Origin: Thiotrichales bacterium 19S9-11
GTDB taxonomy: Bacteria > Pseudomonadota > Gammaproteobacteria > Francisellales > Francisellaceae
Direction of reading: 5' to 3'
DNA: 64,000 nt
NCBI GenBank assembly: GCA_021713395.1
Contig: JAKJJT010000008.1
Span: 24,582 to 88,581, forward strand
Position numbers and translations under genes: made by a program. The notes under the pieces are model-generated. The model saw nothing but the letters and a program-made list of their open reading frames with translations. It ran no database searches and was not told the origin of the DNA. Positions within the stretch are counted from its first letter, which is position 1; each line of letters starts with the position of its first letter. Positions 9,529-18,123 of the stretch are shown here, in pieces.

Positions 9529-10713
9529 GTGACAGATAAAAAAGACGATGAAAAAAAAGTAACAAAATCAGCATCAACTTCTCAGGAAAAGCCTAAAACT
9601 TCAACAAAACAGAAAGCGAAAACAGAAAAAGTAGAATCAACTCCTTCTACTCAAGTAATTGCCAAGCAAACTAAAAAATCACTTATTACACCATTGGCAT
9701 TGATTGTTGGCTTAGTTGGTTGTGGTATTGCAAGTTATAGTATTTATACTCAGCAGCAACAAAAAAGTACAATAATAGAATTAGTGCAAAAAAACGCTGA
9801 GTATGAGCAATTAAATGATCAAACAACAAAAGTAATGACTCAAATTGCAAATACAATAAATGATCAGCAGTCTGAGTATGTTAAAAACCTGCAAGATAAA
9901 GAGCAAATTCAATCACTTGTGAAAAAAACATATGCACTTGATCAACAGGTAAAGTCAATGAAGTCTGATTATTTGCTGCCACAAAGTGATTTATACCAAC
10001 AGTTAGTTTTAATTCAGGTGAATTCTGCAGGTATTTACTTAAACATGGCAAATCATTATTTAGCCTTATATGCAGGAGCTAATCAGGCAATTAGTTTGAT
10101 TGAAGCTGCTGAGTCAGCGCTTGTTAATGCAGACGCTAGAGCAAAACCAGCATTAGAGATGGTTAGAAAAGCAAAATATGCAGTTGAGAATGCAACGCTG
10201 TTTACTGAGTATAATGAAAACATGAACAAGCTTAATAAGCTCAGCAAAAAGCTTAATAAACTAACATTGAAATTGCCAAGTGATCCAATAGAGCAGCTGG
10301 ATGGAAGGCTAGTAAAGAAAGATATATCTGACAAAAGCGTTTTTATGCAGTCATTAGATAAATTATCTGGCTTGGTGAAAGTAAATAAATTAGATCAGAT
10401 ACATGAAAACTTACTAAGCTTTACAAAACGAGAAAACTTAATCGTTACTTTAAATTTAATGTTAGAGCAAGCCAAATGGGCGTTACAACGCCGTGACTCA
10501 ATTGTATTTAAAGAAAATATTAATAATGCAGTTAATGAAGTAAAAATGTATTATCAAGCAGATAAACTAGCAAAAGAATGGTTAATAATCGCAAATAGCA
10601 TACAGTATGGTCAGTCAGATGATTACACTCAGGCGATGAGTCAAGCAATGTATGCAGTTAATCAACTTGAAAGTCAGATTTTAACGTCTTCTACGTTAGG
10701 AGATAAAAAATGA
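9529..10713 (+). CDS. hemX: HemX-like membrane protein
   Basis: HemX proteins sit next to hemCD and hemY; the annotation as a methyltransferase is historical and the real function is unclear. The N-terminal 50 residues are Lys/Thr/Ser-rich and cytoplasmic in character. One membrane segment follows at about 52-73 (LALIVGLVGCGIASYSIY), then a long helical, coiled-coil-prone periplasmic domain. The GTG at 9529 is preferred because AAAAGGAG lies seven bases upstream; a TTG at 9526 is an alternative. The stop overlaps hemY by four bases (ATGA). Confidence 0.85.
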   Translation: MTDKKDDEKKVTKSASTSQEKPKTSTKQKAKTEKVESTPSTQVIAKQTKKSLITPLALIVGLVGCGIASYSIYTQQQQKSTIIELVQKNAEYEQLNDQTTKVMTQIANTINDQQSEYVKNLQDKEQIQSLVKKTYALDQQVKSMKSDYLLPQSDLYQQLVLIQVNSAGIYLNMANHYLALYAGANQAISLIEAAESALVNADARAKPALEMVRKAKYAVENATLFTEYNENMNKLNKLSKKLNKLTLKLPSDPIEQLDGRLVKKDISDKSVFMQSLDKLSGLVKVNKLDQIHENLLSFTKRENLIVTLNLMLEQAKWALQRRDSIVFKENINNAVNEVKMYYQADKLAKEWLIIANSIQYGQSDDYTQAMSQAMYAVNQLESQILTSSTLGDKK

Positions 10714-11900
10714 GTCGCTTTATTAGTTTATTGTTTACTATTCTTTTAGCTGGATTTATCGGTGTTGTATTGGTTCAATCGCAAGGTATGTTAATCCTTA
10801 CGATTTCTGGGTATATGATAGAAACACCACTTTGGTTTGCTGTATTATCAGTGATTATTATTGGTTTTTTAGCTGTGATCGTTGTTAAAGCAATCAAAGG
10901 TACGTTATATGTGCCATTTCAGTTTTCAATGTTTTTTATCAAGCGTAAGCGTAAGAAAGCTTTAGAGAGCTTGCGCTTATCCATATTAGCTGTTTTAAGT
11001 GGAGACTATGATTTGCTATCAGATAAAAGAAAGACTAAGAATTATCATAGTTTAAAGTCTTTTGGATTTGATGATGTTGGGCTTTTAATGGAGGCTATTT
11101 CATTATTAAAAACTAATCGTATTAAAGAGTTAAAGCTACTTTTATCATCTTTACCACATAAGTTATATGAATCTGAGTTTATTTTATGGGTTAGATCAGA
11201 GCTTTTACTACAAGAAAATAAACAAACAGAAGCTTATCAATTACTAAGCGATGCACGAGGGATTTTTCCGCAATCAAAACTAATTTATCATGCATTTATT
11301 GATGCTAGCTTAGCAGAAGGCAGGTTTGTTAAAGTTTTAGCGTTATTAGAAGAAGGAAATAGTCATCGCATGCTAAGTCAGCATAAGTTAGATAGTTATT
11401 ATGAAAGAGCGATACTTTCAAATCTAGAGCAGTTAAAAGTAGGGAATGCTGTTACTGTTAGTGAATTTTGGTCAACGGTGCCAAATAAGTACAAAAAGCA
11501 TGATAAAATATACTTAAAATATATTGAAGTATTAATAAAAACCAATCAAAGTGAGAAAGCAGAAGGCTTGTTAAAAAAACTACTGAAAAAAGCGTATGCT
11601 ATTCGTTACCTTGCATTATGGTCAGAGTTAGTTCATGTTTCTGCAAAAGAACGCTTAAATTTTATTGAATCACAGTTTAAAGGTACTCAACTATTGGAAG
11701 AAGACCAAGTAAAGTTTATTTGTGCAAAACTAGCTGTTGAAGCAGCAGAGTATGATCAAGCGAAGTCTCTGTTAGAAAGCTTGCCTAGAAATACACAAAT
11801 CGATGCATTATTGGCTAATGTATATTACCATCTTAATATGCATCATAAAGCAGTGTCATATTATCAAAAAGCGGTTGGACAGGAAGCAACAGCGCTTTAG
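10710..11900 (+). CDS. hemY: HemY-like inner-membrane TPR protein
   Basis: The 396-residue protein has the HemY layout of Proteobacteria (unrelated to protoporphyrinogen oxidase HemY of Bacillus). Two hydrophobic helices lie at about 5-24 and 41-62, a short basic stretch FFIKRKRKKA follows, then a helical TPR-like domain ends in the repeat LLANVYYHLNMHHKAVSYYQKAV. It is translationally coupled to hemX through an ATGA overlap. The role in late heme synthesis or heme handling is inferred from gene neighbourhood across Proteobacteria. Confidence 0.87.
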   Translation: MSRFISLLFTILLAGFIGVVLVQSQGMLILTISGYMIETPLWFAVLSVIIIGFLAVIVVKAIKGTLYVPFQFSMFFIKRKRKKALESLRLSILAVLSGDYDLLSDKRKTKNYHSLKSFGFDDVGLLMEAISLLKTNRIKELKLLLSSLPHKLYESEFILWVRSELLLQENKQTEAYQLLSDARGIFPQSKLIYHAFIDASLAEGRFVKVLALLEEGNSHRMLSQHKLDSYYERAILSNLEQLKVGNAVTVSEFWSTVPNKYKKHDKIYLKYIEVLIKTNQSEKAEGLLKKLLKKAYAIRYLALWSELVHVSAKERLNFIESQFKGTQLLEEDQVKFICAKLAVEAAEYDQAKSLLESLPRNTQIDALLANVYYHLNMHHKAVSYYQKAVGQEATAL

Positions 11901-11919
11901 TTATATATAAACCAAGAAC

Positions 11920-11948
11920 TTGACTTTTTGGCTTACAATATAGATAAT
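11920..11948 (+). promoter_or_regulatory. Sigma70-type promoter of the ABC-F gene
   Basis: TTGACT (11920-11925) and GATAAT (11943-11948) are separated by 17 bases; each hexamer matches consensus at five of six positions. Transcription would start near 11955, giving a leader of about 120 bases before the ABC-F ATG. Confidence 0.65.
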
Positions 11949-11982
11949 TGAAAAAGTTAATTTATTTTTAGGTTAAAGTGAA

Positions 11983-12000
11983 ATGAATAATATTTTTTAA
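11983..12000 (+). CDS. Candidate 5-codon leader peptide MNNIF
   Basis: ATG AAT AAT ATT TTT TAA lies inside the predicted leader of the ABC-F gene, directly in front of a hairpin. An AGG about ten bases upstream is only a weak ribosome binding site. Short leader ORFs are known to control antibiotic-resistance ABC-F genes by ribosome stalling; whether this one is translated is unknown. Confidence 0.3.
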   Translation: MNNIF

Positions 12001-12062
12001 ATCTGCCCTAAGTTTGGGCAACTCATCAATGCTTAAGCATTCAGTAAAGCCCTTAAAGATTT
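11999..12062 (+). promoter_or_regulatory. Structured leader with alternative hairpins before the ABC-F gene
   Basis: AAATCT (11999-12004) can pair with AGATTT (12057-12062) to close a domain. Inside are hairpin TGCCC/GGGCA (12004-12020) and the perfect palindrome AATGCTTAAGCATT (12028-12041). GGGC at 12016-12019 can pair either with GCCC at 12005-12008 or with GCCC at 12049-12052, which gives two exclusive folds. No T-tract follows, so control of translation is more likely than termination. Confidence 0.4.
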
Positions 12063-12074
12063 GAGAAATATATT

Positions 12075-13496
12075 ATGCATAAACCAATTTACCTTAAAGA
12101 TATTAGTCTTTATTTTCCAAGTATCTGCTGTTTTAAAGAATTTTCTACGCAAGTAAACTTTGGCGATCGAATTGCCATTATCGGCAAAAATGGTAATGGC
12201 AAGTCAAGCCTACTTAATATTTTATGTGGCAAATTAATTAATTTTGATGGTGAGCTAGCTATGCCTGATGATGTTTGTATTGGGCATACAGAGCAAACGA
12301 TAGGCCATTATCATAACTTAAGTGGAGGGCAACGGTTTAATAAAGCGCTCTCAGAAGCTTTGAGTTTATCACCCAATCTATTATTGTTAGATGAGCCAAC
12401 AAATCATTTAGATGTTGCTAATCGAAAAAGTCTTATTCGGATGCTTCAAAATTATCAAGGAACGATTATTACGGTTAGTCATGATATAGAGCTGCTGCGT
12501 CGGTGTGCTAATAAATTCTGGCATATTGATAATAATAAAATACATGAATTTTCTGGTTATTATGATGATTATATCGATGAAGTGAAGCAGAGACAGTTAT
12601 CAATAGAGCAAGAGCTATCATTATTAAAACACGCTAAAAAAGATGTACATAAAAATTTAATGAAAGAGCAAAAGCGAGCAGCAGTAAGTAAAGATCGAGG
12701 TAAAAAGAGTATTCAGCAAAGAAAATGGCCAACAGTTGTCAGTAAAACAAAAGCGTTAAGAGCAAATAATACATCAGGAAAAAAGCAATTATCGATTAAT
12801 AAGAAAAAGCAAAGTTTAACTCAACAGTTATCTGATTTGAGAATGCCGGAGGCAATTGTGCCAAAATTTTCATTATGTTCAGATGATGTTTCTAATAGTA
12901 CGATCTTATCTATTAATAACTCAGATATTGGGTATGTTGTTAATAAACCAATACTTAGAAATATTAATTTGCAAGTTTCTGGAAAAGATAGAGTGGCTAT
13001 TTGTGGTAAAAATACATCTGGAAAGTCGACGTTATTACAAGCGATAATAGGTAAGTCTAATATCTTAAAAACAGGCCAATGGCATGTGCCTAATGTAGAA
13101 GATATTGGTTATTTAGATCAGCATTATTTAAACCTAAACCCCGATATTTCAGTTATAGAACATATTTATCAAACTAGGCCTGACTGGCGTGAGAGAGAAG
13201 TTCGTAAGCATTTAAATGATTTTTTATTCCGTAAAAATGAGGAAGTTAATAACTTGGTCTCTAATCTTTCTGGTGGTGAAAAGGCTAGGTTATCACTTAG
13301 CCTAATATCAGCTAAAACACCAAAGCTACTAATACTAGATGAGATTACAAATAATTTTGATATAGAAACTAAAGAGCATGTTATACAAGTCTTAAAAGTT
13401 TATCCTGGTGCTATGATTATTGTTAGCCATGAAGAAGAATTTCTTCAAGCAATTAATATAAATTATACTTATCAGATAGAAGGTGGCAAATTTTAA
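12075..13496 (+). CDS. ABC-F family ATPase
   Basis: ABC-F proteins lack membrane domains and bind the ribosome E site; members regulate translation or confer ribosome protection against antibiotics. This 473-residue protein has two ATPase domains. The first has Walker A GKNGNGKSSL (about 37-46), signature LSGGQ and Walker B LLLLDEPTNHLD. The second has GKNTSGKSTL, LSGGE and LLILDEITNNFD. A basic interdomain linker lies at about 165-255. It is shorter than EttA or Uup and nearer the size of resistance-type ABC-Fs. The second Walker B region reads EITNNFD rather than EPTNHLD. It has its own promoter and leader. The drug or ribosomal function cannot be assigned from sequence alone. Confidence 0.85.
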   Translation: MHKPIYLKDISLYFPSICCFKEFSTQVNFGDRIAIIGKNGNGKSSLLNILCGKLINFDGELAMPDDVCIGHTEQTIGHYHNLSGGQRFNKALSEALSLSPNLLLLDEPTNHLDVANRKSLIRMLQNYQGTIITVSHDIELLRRCANKFWHIDNNKIHEFSGYYDDYIDEVKQRQLSIEQELSLLKHAKKDVHKNLMKEQKRAAVSKDRGKKSIQQRKWPTVVSKTKALRANNTSGKKQLSINKKKQSLTQQLSDLRMPEAIVPKFSLCSDDVSNSTILSINNSDIGYVVNKPILRNINLQVSGKDRVAICGKNTSGKSTLLQAIIGKSNILKTGQWHVPNVEDIGYLDQHYLNLNPDISVIEHIYQTRPDWREREVRKHLNDFLFRKNEEVNNLVSNLSGGEKARLSLSLISAKTPKLLILDEITNNFDIETKEHVIQVLKVYPGAMIIVSHEEEFLQAININYTYQIEGGKF

Positions 13497-13523
13497 TGGT
13501 GTTTGCCTAATATACTCGTCATG

Positions 13524-14144
13524 CTAAATTCTCTCAATAACCTCATTTTTAGGAGCTCTAACTTTAACAGGTTGCTCATCGCTTCGATAACCAAAAGCAC
13601 TGATAACACAGACATTAAAATCATCTAGATTGACGTTAGTTTCTTCTTTGAGAACTTTAGTAACAGCTTCAGGGCCAAAGCCTTCCATTGGCGTACTATC
13701 AATCCCAAGTGATGTTGCGGCATTAAGCATATTAGATAAAGCAATATAACACTGGCGTTTTGCCCATTCATTGGTCTCAACACCCATCATAAAATTGCCA
13801 ACCATATTTAGATAGTTAGTTTGCATTTCTTCTGGGTAGTCTTTACGAGCAACTTGAGCTTTAACATAATCAGTTGCCCCACGGAAGTTATGTGGGGCAC
13901 GACTTAGAATGATAACAAGGAAGCTACAAGTTGTGATTTGTGGCTGATTCCAGCAAGCAGGCTTTAGTTTTTCACGTAAGGCTTGATCATGTATAACAAC
14001 TAATTTCCAAGGTTCAAGACCAAATGATGAAGGGGATAATCTTGCCGCTTCTAAAATTATATTTTCATCTTCCAATGATACTTTTTTAGTTTCATCGTAA
14101 GATTTGCAAGCGTAACGTTTATTTAATAATTCAATATAGTCCAT
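13524..14144 (-). CDS. NAD(P)H-dependent nitroreductase, NfsB-like
   Basis: This is a flavin (FMN) oxidoreductase of the nitroreductase fold. It starts with the typical MDYIELLNKRYACKSYD, and ARLSPSSFGLEPWKLVVI is the FMN-binding region. DSTPMEGFGPEAV near the C-terminal third and VCVISAFGYRSDEQ are also family features. The ATG at 14144 is chosen because AAGGAA lies six bases upstream; an in-frame start 48 bases further up (14192) adds residues not expected for the family. It is a single gene, divergent from gltX. The physiological substrate (nitroaromatics, quinones or flavin) is not predictable. Confidence 0.88.
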   Translation of the reverse strand: MDYIELLNKRYACKSYDETKKVSLEDENIILEAARLSPSSFGLEPWKLVVIHDQALREKLKPACWNQPQITTCSFLVIILSRAPHNFRGATDYVKAQVARKDYPEEMQTNYLNMVGNFMMGVETNEWAKRQCYIALSNMLNAATSLGIDSTPMEGFGPEAVTKVLKEETNVNLDDFNVCVISAFGYRSDEQPVKVRAPKNEVIERI

Positions 14145-14263
14145 TATGATTTCCTTAAGTCTATGAGGAAGAGTTTGGCATTGATTGATCATAGTTCTTA
14201 ATGGTCTTTTTTGTCAATATTAATTCTGCACGCATATCTTTATAAAAACAAACGCATTTAGCC

Positions 14264-14293
14264 TTGTTTTAAACAGCCAATCCGCGTTAAAAT
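14264..14293 (+). promoter_or_regulatory. Possible promoter of the gltX operon
   Basis: TTGTTT (14264-14269) and TAAAAT (14288-14293) are spaced by 18 bases and lie 36 bases before the gltX ATG. The match is moderate, and the AT-rich background makes chance matches likely. Confidence 0.3.
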
Positions 14294-14328
14294 ATTGGGC
14301 ACTTTATATAGATAATAATAGATACTAG

Positions 14329-15741
14329 ATGAAAACAAGATTTGCACCATCACCGACGGGTATTATTACATTAGGAAATGCAAGAACTGCATTATTTAGT
14401 GCGCTTTTGGCTAAAAAAGATGAAGACGTTTTTTTATTAAGAATTGAAGATACGGATAAAGAGCGTTCAAAGCAGGTATTTGCTGATCAGTTACAAGATG
14501 ATTTGAAGTGGATTTTATGTCAATGGCAAGAAGGGCCAGGTGTTGATTTAGGCAATGGTCCGTATTATCAGTCAGAAAGAAATGAAGTATACGAAAATTT
14601 TTATAACCAGTTGAGTGATCAAGGGCTTGCTTATCCTTGCTTTTGTACAGAAGAAAAACTTGAGTTGACACGTAAAGTTCAGCGAGCATCAGGTCAAGCA
14701 CCACGTTACCCAGGTACTTGTAGTCATTTATCAAAGGAAGAAGTTAATCAGAAGTTAACAGAAGGATTAAAGCCTGCATTACGTTTCAAAGTGGCACAAG
14801 GTAAGGTTATTGAGTTTGATGATATCGTTAAAGGTAATCAAAAATTTGTAGCAGATGATATCGGTGATTTTATTATTCGTAAAAATGATCAAAGTCCATC
14901 ATTTATGTTTTGTAATGCAGTGGACGATGCATTAATGGGTGTAACACACGTTTTAAGGGGCGAAGATCACCTAACCAATACGCCAAGGCAGTTAATGATT
15001 TTAGAAGCGCTTAATTTAAAAGCACCTAGTTATGCGCATATTTCATTAATTATAGGTTCTGATGGCAAACCATTATCAAAACGAAACGGTTCACGTAGTA
15101 TTGAAGAATTGCGTCAGATTGGTTATATGCCAGTTGCGGTAGTTAATTATTTAGCAAGGCTTGGACATTATTATGAAGACAATCAGTTAATGTCATTTGA
15201 TCAGCTAGCAAAAAGCTTTTCACTAGATCGTTTGGGCTCTTCAGCAGCAAGATATGATGAAACTCAATTAAACCACTGGCAAAAAGAATCAATCTTATCT
15301 GCCAATGACGATGAAATTTGGCAATGGTTAGAGATAGAGACACAAAAACTAGTGGAAGAAAGTAAAAAAGGCGCATTTATCCAAATTGTGCGTGATAATG
15401 TTATTTTTCCTGATCAAGCACATCGTTATGCTGAAGTTTTATTTTCAGATAAGCCACTTGAGTTTACAGAGCAAAACTTAAGTATTTTAAAAGAAGCTGG
15501 TAAAGATTTTTTTGATATGGCGTTAGCAGTTTCTGAAGAAAGTTTTTTATGGTCAGAAGTAACGACTTATATTAAAGAAAAACAGGGCATTAAAGGTAAA
15601 AAGTTGTTTCAACCTTTACGTGTTGCATTAAGTGGTATGGAGCATGGACCACAAATGAGTGAGCTTTGCAGTTTAATGTCACTTGATTTAATACATAGTC
15701 GATTATTAGATGCAAAATCAAAAATTGTTAGCTTAAATTAA
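14329..15741 (+). CDS. gltX: Glutamyl-tRNA synthetase (GltX2-like), altered HIGH motif
   Basis: This class I synthetase charges tRNA with glutamate. Its 470 residues match the family. RFAPSPTG and GNARTALF frame the signature, but the HIGH-equivalent reads TLGN (14-17), with Thr in place of the first His. The KMSKS-equivalent PLSKRNGS is intact. A zinc site of the C-x-C ... Y-x3-C type is present (C104, C106, then RYPGTC). GN after the HIGH position is typical of GltX2 proteins, which often coexist with a second GltX and may charge a restricted tRNA set. cysS, prmB, aroC and dedA follow on the same strand. Confidence 0.9.
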   Translation: MKTRFAPSPTGIITLGNARTALFSALLAKKDEDVFLLRIEDTDKERSKQVFADQLQDDLKWILCQWQEGPGVDLGNGPYYQSERNEVYENFYNQLSDQGLAYPCFCTEEKLELTRKVQRASGQAPRYPGTCSHLSKEEVNQKLTEGLKPALRFKVAQGKVIEFDDIVKGNQKFVADDIGDFIIRKNDQSPSFMFCNAVDDALMGVTHVLRGEDHLTNTPRQLMILEALNLKAPSYAHISLIIGSDGKPLSKRNGSRSIEELRQIGYMPVAVVNYLARLGHYYEDNQLMSFDQLAKSFSLDRLGSSAARYDETQLNHWQKESILSANDDEIWQWLEIETQKLVEESKKGAFIQIVRDNVIFPDQAHRYAEVLFSDKPLEFTEQNLSILKEAGKDFFDMALAVSEESFLWSEVTTYIKEKQGIKGKKLFQPLRVALSGMEHGPQMSELCSLMSLDLIHSRLLDAKSKIVSLN

Positions 15742-15797
15742 TTAGAATATGATGCTGTAGTAGTTAACTAGGCGGCTTGAAAAATGGAACTGTAAAC

Positions 15798-17177
15798 ATG
15801 ATAGAAATTTATGATTCATTGACGCAGAAAAAACAAAAACTAGAAACATTAGAGCCAAATAAAGTTAAGCTATATGTTTGTGGAAGTACTGTTTATGATG
15901 ACTGTCATATTGGCCATGGTCGAACCTATACTGCATTTGATGTGATTATTCGTTATTTACGCTATCGAGGTTATGAAGTAACTTACGTACGTAATATTAC
16001 AGATATTGATGATAAAATTATTAATCGAGCAAATGAAAGCGGTATTAGTTGTCAAGAACTAGTAGATCAGATGATTAAGCATATGCATCGTGATTTTGAT
16101 GCGCTTGGTCTGTTGAGGCCAGATATTGAGCCAAGAGCCACAGAAACTATTGATGAAATTATCCAAATGATTGCTAACTTGATAGAGCAGGGGTATGCAT
16201 ATGCAACGGATCAGGGTGATGTGTATTTTAGAGTTAATCAGTTTAAAGATTATGGGAAACTAAGTAAGCAATCAGTTGAACATCTAAAAGAAGGTGTGCG
16301 TTTTGATGTCGATGAGCATAAAGAGGATTCATTAGATTTTGTTTTATGGAAAAGTGCAAAAATTAATGAACCTTCTTGGGTCTCACCTTGGGGAGATGGT
16401 CGTCCTGGCTGGCATATTGAGTGTTCTGCAATGACGAAAAAATGCTTAGGCGATACCTTTGATATCCATGCAGGTGGTAATGATTTGAAGTTCCCGCATC
16501 ATGAAAATGAAATAGCTCAGTCTGAGGCACATAATGATTGCTTATTTGCAAAATACTGGATGCACTCTGGCATGGTCAATATTAATGAAGAAAAAATGTC
16601 TAAATCATTAAATAATTTCTTCAGTATCCGAGAAGTATTGGCTGAATTTGATGCAGAAGTTTTACGTTACTTTTTATTATCAGGACATTATCGTAGTGTT
16701 ATTAACTATTCAAAAGAGAACCTTGAAAATGCACAGAGCGCATTAACACGTCTATATACTGCATTGCGTGGTCTATTATTTGATATTGAGCAGGCACCAG
16801 AAATTTCAGAATATGAAGAAAAATTTATCCAAAAAATGGATGATGATTTTAATACGCCAGAAGCCTTGTCGGTATTGTTTTCAATTGCAAAAGAAATTAA
16901 CCGATTAAAGGCAGAAAAAAATTATGACAAAGCACAAGAGCTTGCATCATTATTAGTTAAGCTGGGTAGCGTTTTAGGTATCTTACAAAAAGACCCAGAG
17001 AGCTTTTTTCATCTTGAAAATGACTTAAGTAGTGAAGTAGAAGCATTAATTAATAAAAGAAATCATGCACGTAAAGAGCGCAATTGGGCTGAAGCTGATA
17101 GAATTAGAGATCAATTAAGCCAAATGGACATTACACTAGAAGACACGGATGATGGTACAATTTGGAGGAAAAAATAG
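15798..17177 (+). CDS. cysS: Cysteinyl-tRNA synthetase
   Basis: This monomeric class I enzyme charges tRNA-Cys. It has the zinc cysteine C28 in LYVCGSTVYDDCHIGHGRT, the HIGH motif at 37-40, the WHIECSAM zinc/substrate segment, FDIHAGGNDLKFPHHENEIA and the KMSKS motif EEKMSKSLNNF. The start at 15798 (MIEIYDSLTQ) matches the usual N-terminus; the frame continues 21 bases upstream to a TTG that would add residues not seen in the family. The length of 459 residues is normal. Confidence 0.95.
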   Translation: MIEIYDSLTQKKQKLETLEPNKVKLYVCGSTVYDDCHIGHGRTYTAFDVIIRYLRYRGYEVTYVRNITDIDDKIINRANESGISCQELVDQMIKHMHRDFDALGLLRPDIEPRATETIDEIIQMIANLIEQGYAYATDQGDVYFRVNQFKDYGKLSKQSVEHLKEGVRFDVDEHKEDSLDFVLWKSAKINEPSWVSPWGDGRPGWHIECSAMTKKCLGDTFDIHAGGNDLKFPHHENEIAQSEAHNDCLFAKYWMHSGMVNINEEKMSKSLNNFFSIREVLAEFDAEVLRYFLLSGHYRSVINYSKENLENAQSALTRLYTALRGLLFDIEQAPEISEYEEKFIQKMDDDFNTPEALSVLFSIAKEINRLKAEKNYDKAQELASLLVKLGSVLGILQKDPESFFHLENDLSSEVEALINKRNHARKERNWAEADRIRDQLSQMDITLEDTDDGTIWRKK

Positions 17178-17180
17178 CTT

Positions 17181-18116
17181 ATGTCTGAGCATTTACATGA
17201 ACAAGAGCATTTAATTGATCAGCTTGTTACCATTAGAGATTATTTAAGATGGGCGGTTAGTCGTTTTGAGGAATCAGATTTATTTTATGGGCATGGTTGC
17301 GATAGTGTTTGGGATGAAGCCGTTCATTTGATTTTGCAAGCATTATACCTACCAGTTGATATTGACGAGCGAATATTAGATGCAAAGCTTACTACCATTG
17401 AAAGAGAAAAAATTATTGAGTGGGTTTATCGTCGAGCTGTTGATCGGGTGCCTGTGCCTTATATTACAAATAGGGCTTATTTTGCGGGTAAGGCATATTA
17501 TGTTGATGAAAGAGTACTAATTCCAAGATCACCAATTGGCGAATTGATTCGTAACCATTTTGAGCCATGGCTTGATCCAGATAATGTCTATAGTGTGCTA
17601 GATTTGTGCACTGGTAGTGGATGTATTGGTATTGCGTGTACAGATGCTTTTTATGATGCAACAATTGTTTTGTCTGATATATCAGAAGATGCTCTAGAGG
17701 TTGCTAAGAAGAATATTCAATTGCATGAAGTTGATGGCCAGGTAAGTGTGGTGCAATCTGATTTGTTTTCTAATCTAAATGGCAAGCGATTTGATTTGAT
17801 TGTCTCTAATCCACCTTATGTTGATCATAAAGATTTGGATGAAATGCCGCTAGAATACCATAAAGAACCAAGACTTGGCCTGGAAGCAGGCTTTGATGGT
17901 TTAGATATTGTAAAACGTATACTTTTTCAAGCAACAGAGCATTTAAATGAAGGCGGTATTTTAATTGTAGAGGTGGGTAACTCACAGCAAGCTTTAGAAG
18001 AGGCATTTCCAATGGTGCCGTTTACTTGGATTTCATTTGAAGATGGTGGAGATGGTGTATTTTTATTAACTTATGATCAGTTGGTTGAGTTTCATGATAT
18101 TTTGTCACAAGGTTAA
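17181..18116 (+). CDS. prmB: Ribosomal protein uL3 (L3) glutamine N5-methyltransferase
   Basis: This SAM-dependent enzyme methylates a glutamine of ribosomal protein L3. SAM motif I reads VLDLCTGSGCIGIAC, and the catalytic glutamine-binding motif is SNPPYVD. The PrmB-specific stretch LEYHKEPRLGLEAGFDGLD follows, and the N-terminal helical domain is as in PrmB rather than PrmC. It lies three bases after cysS and seven before aroC, an arrangement (prmB-aroC) common in gammaproteobacteria. Confidence 0.93.
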   Translation: MSEHLHEQEHLIDQLVTIRDYLRWAVSRFEESDLFYGHGCDSVWDEAVHLILQALYLPVDIDERILDAKLTTIEREKIIEWVYRRAVDRVPVPYITNRAYFAGKAYYVDERVLIPRSPIGELIRNHFEPWLDPDNVYSVLDLCTGSGCIGIACTDAFYDATIVLSDISEDALEVAKKNIQLHEVDGQVSVVQSDLFSNLNGKRFDLIVSNPPYVDHKDLDEMPLEYHKEPRLGLEAGFDGLDIVKRILFQATEHLNEGGILIVEVGNSQQALEEAFPMVPFTWISFEDGGDGVFLLTYDQLVEFHDILSQG

Positions 18117-18123
18117 GTAATAA

